Assembly: GCA_035627375.1 (NCBI GenBank)
Contig: DASPLX010000037.1
Location: 186,001-250,000 of the forward strand
Source: DASPLX01 sp035627375
GTDB taxonomy: Bacteria; Pseudomonadota; Gammaproteobacteria; Burkholderiales; Burkholderiaceae_D
Direction: 5' to 3'
DNA length: 64,000 nt
Below, one piece after another: positions 51,601-54,467 of the stretch. Every line of letters begins with the position of its first letter. Positions within the stretch are counted from its first letter, which is position 1. The notes below the pieces were generated by a model. The model had not been told where the DNA came from. It saw nothing but the letters and a program-made list of their open reading frames with translations, and did no database searches. The translations under genes were made by a program, and so were the position numbers.

Positions 51601-51750
51601 ACGGGTACGGATACGCTGGGCGACAAACTGATAGAAGTGGGCGAGGTGGCCGCCGAATACCAGCGGCAGAACTCGCAACCGGTCCCCTCCCATTACACCG
51701 GCAGGACCTACAACAGTCCGCTCGAGTTTATATTCGGACGCCGCCGCTGA
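30640..51750 (+). CDS. Giant RHS/YD-repeat protein with LysM and zincin-like C-terminal region (RHS2)
   Basis: The protein has 7036 residues. The frame is open 20 codons further upstream, but ATG 30640 is chosen because its GGAG site and MVAIVNGSGLGL start match RHS1 exactly. The architecture follows RHS1: N-terminal NGNLIVQ segment, YD-repeat shell, a short 130-aa tandem array (about residues 1889-2410), and a LysM domain at about 5852-5905. A hydrophobic glycine-rich region with CGMLGRLAVLGI follows. Beyond about residue 6150 the two proteins no longer match. RHS2 has no Hint domain. It carries HEVRH (His6486, Glu6487, His6490) with downstream Glu6511/6512, a candidate Asn6750-Cys6751 site, and a glycine/alanine-rich hydrophobic stretch at about 6942-6985 near the end. 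The 3' part is more AT-rich. It is probably a toxin or adhesin delivered by an unknown route. Confidence 0.92.
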   Translation: MVAIVNGSGLGLMETRRLGSAGMIGSAASGMMGDGLFVNAANGNLIVQSQQDGFVSGRGVGIGVVRTYNSYAHFDGDNNDRWKIGFYRQVHGLRGTANTAGSKIFRTDGDGNEQEFDFDTARGVYVSAVGGETDDTLAFDSVAGRWTWTDGNTQVQETYDWNRTAGQGRLTGLQDPDGNTQAYVYDGSGLLNHVTLANGDSVYLDYTGTNLRTIRIVDAANNLLESTHYEYDELNRLSNVAKEWQEDGVARKYSLQYKYEDASNRLSSIEESDPSANQSLLAKLAFTYRLHSDGNYRVETITDMRLGRVTHLEYDLAARKTTITDPLSGVTELTHDADGNLVDAEFPAVGGSRTHLHYEYYADGRLHRIVDAQRAATVYGYDARGNRNSESYPNGVSITRLFDDQNRLVRETLQGGVDNPLGERKTYYAYDRAGNLRFEVSAIGEVTEHRYDGWGQRVATLRIGREFYPVDSILGVPTEETLAAWTATRTNFKLQRTDYTYDFRGQLESATTYSATKTDGTGDATKPKTVTTYVHDYAGRLLGSTDSNRFTTAYTYDGMGRLLTSREGDLVKTRLYADAGHSVLTTVVTAQADGLQTLQQFNAAGELISVTQGGRASTTFAYDQNGNLRLTTDSTGIKTMALYDSARRKIAEIGNDGRMVVFQYNSNHQLVRTVRYANALTATQLADLQSTENGTAPLFDAIDDLTPWLPIPNSDDDRAEWSLYDAVGQLMKTIDATGHVTEFKRGPDGNVLASIRYAVALTATELGALTLESTADDVPTTYTQYARVERSVYDKAGKLRAAVDGEGYITEYTYDAGGLLTKTSRYYERLNDLSNPDFSLDLSIIPTGRPSDPAPALRTYYRYDARGLLTSEVDAEEYLTEFEYDDAGNKTRVTRYAGRITGASAEFGTIEQLRARAIENGLPEQPQVVAYTYNALGLVESQTSADGVLTTYGYDEHGRLIRQTAAQGTTEELIQTWKYDKYGQLEKQFNAEGKFASYQYDDAGRMTQSVDYKGNVTWYYYDDAGILTHTINSLGEVRTQLHNNFLETRQESTHVNRLSDTVVGSLQGGFVDAALRTAISQLFDAQKDGVVEYKYTRRGELKERSDNSGALTTYRYNAFGEVDRQQVLDGATTIHDYDRRGLLKFTSADRDIYRQYDAFGRLVLVDDGTETINFFHYDNLGRNVYLIGAENWRNGSSAGVVMAYDAFGRMTSRTDAMGNTTTYQYDAAERKTVMISAGGISVTTFYNRHGEVREIVDGRGNTTTYQYNKNLQLTKVLDGDGNILESREYDDNGNQTLATDGSGRKISYRYDAANRLFKTIVDPDGLNQVTETTFDGRGQAITIKDANGVVTTQTFYQNGKLKDFIVDPDGLALRTVFTYDAAGNVMSMTEGAGSATPRTTSYVYDDFGRRLSETIDPEGLALTTTYDYDRYGNVVRKTDANGHVTLYGYDADHRMVLTIEATGVATSYRYDYDGRLVETTVHAASAEEYLSWPVEELQGMHWADFVELPPDNNDRATTNVYDADGRIKFVIGPNRQVTGYVRDNNGNVVVTRQYAATDWTLIGNNLVIAESPQDRLRQNVYDEFNRVRFEIDAEGRVIESRFDEDGRIEAKIAYLCTVMPTGAERTVASMQAELTSSASDRTTSFSYDGAGRVSSTTDPQGHVVTYAYDAVGRQAGVTQQAGTSASDPDNRTVRTVFDAAGRQAYVIDAQGFVTEFVHNAVGEGVRTIRHAERIAVPSGTLTVAVIAGLLSQDATDRTEVNQYNAAGLMTMHIDALGRTTMYEYDAGGQLTLTRQCAELAEWNEAGHTWIAPSTSAGDRRTAIVRDVLNQVSYIVDAEGRVTYQHVNNFGQVDVTTQFAAKVTGWATGAEAGDALSLASLAELANAATDRTSYVVYNNNGQVSYTIDPMGRVTGVQHNVFGDETITTAYANPGQWVDGEFQVADSDSDRRTASVMDLEHRRRFTVDAEGRVTMLTLDSFGGVTSSTQLAATVAGWATRDEAADALDPANLAALANASRDRTTEMVYNANGEVIYTRDPMGHVTGIQRNAFGEVTITTAYVNPGQWVDGEFQVADSDNDRRTASITDLEHNRRFTVDAEGHITMLALDSFGGVTSSTQVFLTVTGWKTRDEAADALDPANLALRLYPYHDRTTEMVYNANGEVIYTRDPLGHVTGVQRNAFGDVTITTAYANPGQWVDGEFQVADSDGDRRTASIVDLEHGRRFTVDAEGRVTMLTLDSFGGVTSSTQLAATVAGWATRDEAADALDPANLAALANASRDRTAETVYNANGEVIYTRDPMGHVTGIQRNAFGEVTITTAYVNPGQWVGGEFQVQESPDDHRTASIKDLEHHRQFNVDGEGRVTMLTFDSFGGVVSSTELATIVTGWTTRTEAADALDPSDLAELADAARDRTTQMVYNKNGHVIYSIAPMGNVVGMQYNAFDEVIGKTAFVNAGQWIGGEFQVAGHAGDRHTAMAYNANGQVVAEVDALGAVTTHLFDTFGKLSHTFRYGEAIQNWSASSVFTGELPNNVAASHIRHSGFAYDKNGNMTVAVDEKGAVTIHTYNAFDELTDTRRYARVVEGWISGWTPGAIFTGELPSYVTSGSARHTQNVYGSGGQITHRIDAAGTVTKFDFDDFGNVKRTSTFAAQITTRSPADALATALAGLEGTEARIANSVRNANNQVVYDIDQTGHVTKFDHDEFGRVVRMTSFAEPIAVDLSDADLATALAQLDPTRARITSRAYNANGELTHEVDAMGNVTKYEYDAFGKTVRTKRFEQTIAVGLSGPDLDAALTALENTEARIKAFVYDANGQPVWQVNELGHVAKLDYNRFGQVTRATSFEATVAVGLSDAALATALSELSPANARATVTAYDAGGRVIGTVAVTGHVTTYRYNAYGDKLGTFRYGTAITGWSATSVFDGTLPGNVAGGDCRHSAAFHDDGGFVIASVDEAGYVKSYERNAYGELIRVVEYETAIQYWGPSSYFIGPPPYVAEGPSRETVMTYNERGQQVRTMDAAMRVSETVYNAYGDVSQKIRYSQPGTWDGTNKTIAVAPSAQDRVAEFFYDAHGRLTQEVGADGATTVVTYGSYGEVSQKIARYNKAHWNAASKHWELRAADEQRDRVTQFAYNAVGQVTTQVGPDGRTAVSVYGAFNELRLAIARFTLAEWDPDNHVWLLPEQDGEDRVRQFSYDAAGRVTEEIDPEGKTVATVYTNFGEVKQRIVRFENAVFNGDAVGWESPDPSENDRITEQMYNVYGQAVFTVDAANRVTQTLYGAYGETRGQVQYATPLGDDAPRTEQGVAAFYSANGGNRNAAEDRYTAQIIGQNGRVAFSVDAQGYLTRYEYDFQGAVTGVQRYANAIANWSQDVTLPANPVSLVTVDPAEDSFTATAYDAAGHARFRVDAEGNVTELRYSPFDEVVAEIRYATPIGTPENPWGPSRAHDLAALEEWAETHAATADRYSATVYAKNGVALYTVDAKGHVVEYAQNNFGEITLTKRYWNSVTNWPQSPQLPESAGELVQSGRLQVNVSLDRWTFTVRDASGRECFEYDAENYVTEKVYNTFGEVREVLRYQEELYAAVNVNTTVAEMAVHRYALTHDYNGNEVLPASTRYAYNRAGQVTDITRRIDATQSVVTHTAYDTFGQAVEVTDAYGTAQAVTSKREFDKLGRVTAETQAYGTADEVTTRYHYGFNSTEVTSTRGIDLLERDTDWARSERIALLGAAKEYKSSLTDADKAVLRALYTTVQKTDRSGRVVEIAAPAVKTAAGAEQLVKKQVYVGNTVTTKSYLRSVSSAGVVTESYLAGYDEYVEYDRLGRESVYVDAVQQKTVKQYNAFGELETLAKHARSGLTGVSDETTTFAYDKMGRRIDTLTQFGSAADVRHEAASYNAFGEQQTKDVYWNNSDGAKIGHWTYEYDRLGRLHIETLPVTAKNASGQDAPVRKVYNYDANGNLTSLSEAGSQPEGRLTFFKYDLAGRMTSKTDPTVAAYDPDTGAVSNYARTEHYVYDLRGNRIKTVLDDLASGRVLARTYYNLRNQLTDDINAGGTLTSRTLDAAGNTWKLSVYGAAVTLNADGSLPPPANRPAEHRDSEFRYDAANHMIEVKVRDVMVGEYREDLAGGPGYVTFKANVVNRSVYDVHGNLVKAVDARGGETRYFYDAGKRKVGELSTGGYLTTWDYHVEQGTGARIVEARYGNASNGGAGITAADGESFLTVRTRAYVASFNTEGGYIPADLMPEEDVQPHQMRITTRYVDAEGKVKQERVHLGGTLQQPTAATTTYTYNALGQISMVEDADQFVTTFDYDALGRQTRKRVNLTKAVAASGTYTIDPNATDWGVEGNAQWQISETEYNGLGQVSREIRHGITDDKDRITKYVYNKLGKLIKLTDGLNKDTTYDYDKDGNQVRMSRVVRRADNTTALESTVSKYDAMGRTTRTWHEVNGQNEDGTVQAMRYNLYGDMIEKGRFKPSDGEPTNLQEYMEYNALGQMVKTNSDGVVKFFVYDQNGNVSMTVQSSGSNDLRGRTLADLAGLAGSNWFHGGVSLTMTAYDAENRAIKTLQPNTGLQGIMGELASQIRAYDNGSQGAAMEVNRSTGSSGTVLNVVANGQPVGVGGPGGTLNYTVTSERYRRYDQYGTPYTVVKDRLLSLTLSSAAIVDTGIATQYEVELVDNHGQRIALAVGGVNDTFTLEFAEKTIVGGQLRIYRRINPGENGRELLGGKVYNTASPPQPYPPLTGPEYWDATVTTNDSLQTPAVGPKLRIVGMPGDTFKTIIGYRRKNMPGTAFTYQTMAQVGAGGSLVRPDAFNLDLGGGNFFAGEDYEYQYMAVDKNGLLVASGGGTFQLEGSQYWMSGRVLLGPEFNMATPAVHVGGGAAVIDIGNGPRTVVFFDQARTSIESSPSRPTASLRYRDANGVWQTETLSAAPAIAGATIQGSYVWSLPAGTYLSDYVLTVTDANGQVLSQSAGQVQLDNVSRVVSYGRLQDRTQAVRITALPAGTKQIQVSYRVHGSTGSYTTAVTALSAGENGVFVWDALGLPEGIYDYRVEALDANGATLRTTVGEIRLGINGAQLSRNVEGPSVGVTDPVNMTQSYWKLSGLDRLTYKTEIEYNAFGQVVNQKDARGNVTTFAYDGAGRMTRQLAAQERYMDGVTQGDAFRAETQYQYSAGGRMVKKTDAAGNRMYYTYLNLRDESGNNVSTIEYSGDPQTWIYNLTRYNLFGQALASKDRGNNETIKEYNNKGEMTRLLKRAPGAVPEDPYHAASDRTDYRYEYDENGRRIKETNVSDANYSLSRSSRTFYYVDGRIKETRSAENVKTLYTYVYNKDITGAGGAVVGGYQQLTSVVGMPTLSWSLVNHFGQTVMSHNGTDLAEMGFDFAGHLVTQQNSAGQSITHIYNINGQLASTIDGVANRRMDYAYDGNGNKIVEQVSTVGYINVPSRVLDATKMRYNAQNWMTDMSSGDTVVHHDYDRLGNIRHTGTVFNHAFDASGTRKTQDNWYAYDELKRVTISKGTVVNGEVVRGDRGIQIGYDYAGNRQSVSYGAQASENTTGNVRNEVYTTRFSDGEITSINVNNGAETSSRTLVYDHGRAVWHQSEARNDQQGVVYKVLTTKYNWDHQVFNETVELSMSDDRYSTREITRNYMADGKTVQSETETSHEHTPLNDDVFDRRWREQTTSTTTTYTYEYRGAPQVKSATTSGQVTAVTYIEHDDGSREDEGPPVTVANVDGYTLNQYDGNGNLRSSSSHNTTLGTSGGSNAVGRWTEVRYQNDVNGAVVSQSQIVRARRDQNSAPVVEHHYVQNVIANGRTIGTLSNDPLQKNYEVARVPTDPNAAPEPWQAKEVNDFDQTYVSISEQLRLGGSIGYTASEGETLQMVAARLYGDASLWYKLADANGMSGTERLRGGQMLNAPALAGGIHKLASTGRSSAVRPGSGLLQGIAAAMPVDMAKECGMLGRLAVLGITAIVAGALTVATGGAGGVAGAMMIGFASNLVGQAVGAAAGWTKFDPAAVVIGTLTPGVGGAVGAAAGKIVGDVAANALGQFVTQSISGALVGGGSRILQDAMAGRSIQWDKVAKEALIGGVMGGVSSLMNSASEQVISGMRSHTAAQTVALQKVATIASSGVRSFGKALLRDELYSRIMPDERTGEGISAFERFAGMAIRATGDMVDTAVQISAGERRAREIEALQRHLRSMPAHLRPTLMTGSMSLEQQAEEWTRNAATSDGWTPADRQGPLFASWDNGNQSETATDAGSGSDAGYQEGLPEFPGENRTVVRAKRPTPEEAARARREYELARLRQESQGDEAEHAYGQLPAAGDVAGADEPQPRGTPARRLVSALTTELPKVADNSWMSYYRQEAAADQRVRNLKPTTSYVDRGPNVSVMPRSNNPSSPQVYGMPAEFMGAAGNMSPEHLRAWADLAPQDWNTGKATLTPLMELQQPFVDSRHFRATTEGLGRVGTDLVVEKLPAGVPAETRIYPDGKAVIAVDPSASRDAVLHEVRHQHTGKDLQHMGFAGEGTRPLEEADAYGQQARRLEKYAKLEGANVDAQLKQIEAHIASEGFNETYKQSLAQTAPDALREYVSKNMPLVKSAFGTSPQSTGTWPTTVPSANGGPIVRHVKTVTWPTVILKNNQVWSPGHIQWQFEPEEIKLAKELWDINLSEAYGQHPLPGARPKDLVVEGRTETNKPFSITAKVVEAAPYAQDPRVPRVWATQYPGDPLPVTKSALIFDHGHVDWAAARVFESHATYFNPTYITAGPAKANCVWGHIDMLNQLGLADFRNLDANTTPQELHQKIAEANLRFDNPLLRRTKPLAPVVGTKPSAVPQASATPPIMASHIEEPSASSRAIPQQSSLEADRKFAENFFGYVPPGSAESKGPWFYGEAGTRWDYKPTPRMVNAGSSVGTGAKGAGWLMVGYAVYNDAGRLGTAFGEAEMQNDNSPIFYTSARIARDWTVGWGGAVAGGWAGAAAGGAVGGPFAPVTAPIGGVVGAVSGGYAAVTGTDTLGDKLIEVGEVAAEYQRQNSQPVPSHYTGRTYNSPLEFIFGRRR
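36304..38043 (+). repeat. 390-bp (130-aa) in-frame tandem repeat array inside RHS2
   Basis: The Asp-Arg anchor recurs at 36304, 36694, 37084, 37474 and 37864, giving four exact 390-bp periods. Units contain YTRDPMGHVTG, NAFGEVTITTAYVNPGQW, DRRTASI, RRFTVDAEGRVTMLTLDSFG and WATRDEAADALDPANLA. They are related to the RHS1 units but have their own consensus and are one codon shorter, so each array seems to have expanded separately. Confidence 0.9.
50065..50260 (+). other. HEVRH zincin-like metallopeptidase motif in RHS2
   Basis: DAVLHEVRHQHTGKD contains HExxH with His6486, Glu6487 and His6490. Glu6511/Glu6512 in RPLEEADAY, 21-22 residues after the second His, could supply the third zinc ligand as in gluzincins. 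The preceding strand-like AVIAVDPSAS fits the edge-strand-then-helix order of zincins. The role may be self-release or a toxic protease; this is inference. Confidence 0.55.
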
Positions 51751-51761
51751 TTGAAGCATAC

Positions 51762-51796
51762 ATCGCGAAGCCCGTGCTCACATGGGGCTTCGCGAT
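51762..51796 (+). terminator. Hairpin terminator candidate after RHS2
   Basis: A perfect 12-bp stem (ATCGCGAAGCCC at 51762-51773, complement at 51785-51796) closes an 11-base loop, starting 12 bases after the RHS2 stop. There is no T tract, so it may work with Rho or as a stabilising 3' hairpin. Confidence 0.6.
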
Positions 51797-51833
51797 CAGC
51801 TGCTATATGCGGAGCTTTAAAGAAGGATCGAGA

Positions 51834-51971
51834 ATGCGGTCGCTTGAAAATTTACTTTTGCAACCAAACAGGAGGACTTCGATTCATGGGATGAAATCTG
51901 GTGAGGTGCCGATGGTATTTCAACTGATACCGCGGGAATTTATGTACGCATTCAGTTGTGCGCAGAACTGA
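51834..51971 (+). CDS. Possible small ORF, 45 aa
   Basis: ATG at 51834 follows AAGGATCGAGA, which could act as a ribosome site. The product MRSLENLLLQPNRRTS... is cationic at its start and ends EFMYAFSCAQN. I recognise no family. It is the only candidate directly behind RHS2, so it could be a remnant of an immunity gene or simply a chance frame. Confidence 0.25.
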   Translation: MRSLENLLLQPNRRTSIHGMKSGEVPMVFQLIPREFMYAFSCAQN

Positions 51972-52082
51972 TTGATCGAACCATTTTCGGCCGGTAAGCG
52001 GTCGGTGCGCGACAAAGCTGCTCTGATGTCGCAGCCGTCGATCAACAGTGTTGAAAAGGATATTCCAACAGGGAGCGAAAAT

Positions 52083-52544
52083 ATGAAGAAATTGTTTACG
52101 GCAATCATGCTCGGACTATTCGCTATTGGACATAGCGGAGGAGCGTCCGCATCAGAGAAGGGAACCGCGGACGAGGCGGTTGCGATGGTAAAGAAGGCTG
52201 TCGCATATATGAAGGAAAACGGAAAGGAAAAGGCATTTGCCGAGTTTGCCAACCCGGGCAATACCCAATTTCATGATCGCGATTTGTATATCTTTGTGTA
52301 TGACATGAACGGCATCAACGTCGCGCATGGCAACAATCCGAAGATGGTTGGAAAGAACCTGCTGGAATTGAAAGACCATGAGGGCAAGTACATCATCAAG
52401 GGCTTTATCGAGGTGGTCAATGCGAAAGGCAAGGGTTGGGTCGATTACAAATGGCCGAACCCGGTGACCAAGGCAATCGAGCAGAAATCGGGATATGTCG
52501 AGAAGGTCGATAACTTGATCGTCGGCTCGGGCATCTACAAGTAG
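52083..52544 (+). CDS. Secreted single-Cache-domain protein
   Basis: The protein has 153 residues. ATG 52083 is chosen over the longer open frame because AGGGAG precedes it and it opens a clear signal peptide (MKKLFTAIMLGLFAIGHSGGASA). The mature part, residues about 28-150, is a single Cache domain: a long helix (EAVAMVKKAVAYMKENGKE), then FAEFANPGNTQFHDRDLYIFVYD, the GINVAHG turn, VGKNLLELKDHEGKY and the closing VDYKWPNP...KSGYVEKVDNLIVGSGIY. Such free-standing periplasmic Cache proteins sense small ligands and usually feed a chemoreceptor or kinase encoded elsewhere. It is a monocistronic unit with its own terminator. Confidence 0.88.
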   Translation: MKKLFTAIMLGLFAIGHSGGASASEKGTADEAVAMVKKAVAYMKENGKEKAFAEFANPGNTQFHDRDLYIFVYDMNGINVAHGNNPKMVGKNLLELKDHEGKYIIKGFIEVVNAKGKGWVDYKWPNPVTKAIEQKSGYVEKVDNLIVGSGIYK

Positions 52545-52579
52545 GCCGCCTCGAAGAATAGAACGGTTAGCCGGGAGTG

Positions 52580-52611
52580 ATGGCGTGGACCAAATGGTTC
52601 ACGCCATTTTT
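52580..52611 (+). terminator. Intrinsic terminator after the Cache gene
   Basis: ATGGCGTGGACC (52580-52591) pairs with GGTTCACGCCAT (52596-52607) with one G-U pair and an AAAT loop, followed by a T run to about 52611. Confidence 0.85.
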
Positions 52612-52777
52612 CCATCGGGCGCGCCGAGAGTGTCAATTGCACCCCTGTAAATAATCCGTAAGTCCGCTTGTCATATAGTGGGCCGAGATGACTGTTTGGG
52701 AATTCATCGTTGGCTTCCCTGGCAATTGCCGGCATACGCCAATACTGACTTAACGCGTTTTTTATGGGACGGTAATC

Positions 52778-53497
52778 GTGCATCAAATGCTGGATAAGGA
52801 AGTCTTTCCGAAGGCGCTCGCCGCGGATCGCATCGAAGAGATGTTCAAGGCCGATGAGAGTGCGGATATCCCGGAATACATCCGAGCCTACATCGCCGAA
52901 AAGGATCGCAAGCTGCTTCAGCATCCTTATTTCGCCGAGTGCCATGCAGGCAAGCTGTCGCGTCTCCAAATGCTGGAAACGCTCAAGCAGATACATTGCT
53001 TTTCGGCTTACTACGAAAGATTGATCACCCGGCGCCTGGCGACCTTCCGCATGAACACCAACCGGGATTTGCTATCGACGGCACGGCATCATCTCATGGA
53101 GGAGATCGGGCATCCCGACCTGTTCAGGGCTTGCCTGATCGCCAACGGCTTGTCGGACGGAGAGTGCGATGAGATCGTGCCGGGGACCCACACGAAGGCG
53201 CTATTCGGTTTCCTGCTGGCGACCATCGACTATGAAGACGAGTACGTCGGCAGCGTCGCGATGCTGCAGGCGATGGAATCGATCGGCAAGATTTTTTTCG
53301 ATGCGACGCTAGCCAGCATGAGGGCGGTCGGGATGGCCGCCGACGTGTTCGCCGCCCATAGCGAGGCCGACAACGACCATGCGGAACTGGGATATGACGA
53401 GCTTGCCGATTGCGATCCGTATACGATCAAGGACTGCATCCGCGTGATCGATGATATCTACGTCCTGATGGATCACTTCCTCGATCAATTCATCTGA
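52778..53497 (+). CDS. Iron-containing redox enzyme, heme-oxygenase-like (TenA/PqqC/HDO) fold
   Basis: The protein has 239 residues. The likely start is GTG 52778 with GGGACGG upstream; ATG 52787 is the alternative. It is all-helical with the ligand pattern of heme-oxygenase-like diiron oxidases/oxygenases: HHLMEEIGH (His104/105, Glu108/109, His112) and HSEADNDH (His194, Glu196, Asp198, His201), plus aromatic-rich helices (HCFSAYYERLITRRL). Members typically oxidise or fragment small molecules with a non-heme diiron centre, but the substrate here is unknown. No biosynthetic partner genes lie next to it, and it stands alone between a terminator and a convergent gene. The family call is good and the reaction is not assigned. 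Confidence 0.75.
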   Translation: MHQMLDKEVFPKALAADRIEEMFKADESADIPEYIRAYIAEKDRKLLQHPYFAECHAGKLSRLQMLETLKQIHCFSAYYERLITRRLATFRMNTNRDLLSTARHHLMEEIGHPDLFRACLIANGLSDGECDEIVPGTHTKALFGFLLATIDYEDEYVGSVAMLQAMESIGKIFFDATLASMRAVGMAADVFAAHSEADNDHAELGYDELADCDPYTIKDCIRVIDDIYVLMDHFLDQFI

Positions 53498-53604
53498 CGC
53501 CCTCCATGGCATCGTCTCGATGAATGGAGGGCCGCCGTGCCGTTCCCGAAAATCTGCTTCCCGTCTTCCCGGAGTAGAAGTCTTCGAGGAGCAGCCGCGC
53601 TTGC

Positions 53605-54042
53605 CTATATCGCCGTCCGGTTCGCCGCCAGGGCGGGGACGCCGTATCGGTGCTTCTGGAAATTGTCGCGAATCTCGTGCCAATCCGCCTTGGACCAGGT
53701 AAAGGCATGCTGCTGCGGCATGTAGTCGAGCGGAGTATCGAGCGTACCGACCGTCACCGAAATCCAGTCCTTGAAACGCTCCTGGTCTTGCCAGGTCAAG
53801 GTGGAGCCGCAACGCTGGCAGAAGCGGCGGACGACCTGTCCGGAAGAGCGATAAGAGGCGACCAGCTTGTCTCCTTGCGCGAAACGGAATGCGCGTGCCG
53901 GCACGGCGACATAGGAACCGAACGCCGCGCCGTGCGCCTTGCGGCACATGGAGCAATGGCAGTGGGTAATGGTCTTCAGGCGGGTGTCGCGGATGTCGAT
54001 TTCGTATTTCACTGCGCCGCACAAGCAGCTTCCTTGATACAT
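53605..54042 (-). CDS. GFA-family (CENP-V/GFA) zinc protein
   Basis: The protein has 145 residues. The start is set at 54042 (MYQGSCLCGAV) because GGAGAGAGG precedes it; a longer frame adds seven unlikely residues. It has the full GFA zinc pattern: CLCG (Cys6, Cys8), HCHCSMC (Cys28, Cys30, Cys33) and FCQRCGS (Cys75, Cys78), with the later strands DWISVTVGTLDTP and HAFTWSKADW. The family is named after glutathione-dependent formaldehyde-activating enzyme, but most members have no proven activity. It is the only intact gene on the minus strand in this region and is convergent with the diiron enzyme gene. A role in S-hydroxymethyl-glutathione chemistry is possible. Confidence 0.88.
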   Translation of the reverse strand: MYQGSCLCGAVKYEIDIRDTRLKTITHCHCSMCRKAHGAAFGSYVAVPARAFRFAQGDKLVASYRSSGQVVRRFCQRCGSTLTWQDQERFKDWISVTVGTLDTPLDYMPQQHAFTWSKADWHEIRDNFQKHRYGVPALAANRTAI

Positions 54043-54467
54043 GGCCCTCTCTCCGATGCGCATTCCAGGGGAAACGATAGCCGGGAGCGAATTACCGATT
54101 GCTTACAATTCCCGTTCGCCGCGTCGAGACTTTTCTTCGTGCGCTTCGACGTAAACCGGAATATATCCATGAAACGGCGAAATTGTTTAGTTCCCTGAGG
54201 TAACATCGCACCTGTTTGCTGGACGTCTTCAATGAAACATGCGGGAGAACGATCATGACGAACATCGCGGCTCTTTTTCCCCTGCCAACCTGGCGGTGCT
54301 CGGCCGTCCACGGGAAGGGCGTCGAGTAGTCCGGTCCGGCTAGAGGCTGTTATGAACTCGAACAGGGGGCTGCGTGCCCCCTGTTCGAGTTCATAACAGC
54401 CCCTAGCGCCGGGAGCCATCGGCGTCGTTCGCGAGCGCGGACGGCCGCCGAATGGGGCAACGGGGTC
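54043..54467. other. Gap holding a palindrome and a possible broken reading frame
   Basis: Besides the palindrome at 54339-54407, an ATG at 54255 with GGAGAACG upstream opens a 24-codon frame (MTNIAALFPLP...) that stops at once. A one-base shift would continue as PANLAVLGRP, so a decayed gene start is conceivable. Nothing else is evident. Confidence 0.35.
54339..54407. repeat. Long perfect palindrome, possible MITE or solo inverted ends
   Basis: The arms 54345-54370 and 54376-54401 (GGCTGTTATGAACTCGAACA, then GGGGGC, and its complement) are a perfect 26-bp inverted repeat around a 5-base centre (TGCGT). With one mismatch the pairing extends outward to CTAG on both sides. CTAG flanks resemble the short target duplications of IS5-type elements, suggesting a minimal non-autonomous element. 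A bidirectional transcription barrier is the alternative. Confidence 0.8.

Larger units (their letters stand above)
51751..52082 (+). other. Gap between RHS2 and the Cache protein gene
   Basis: These 332 bp hold a hairpin (51762-51796) and one possible 45-codon ORF (51834-51971). There is no gene of the size expected for an immunity protein and no copy of the bipartite motif. Confidence 0.5.
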
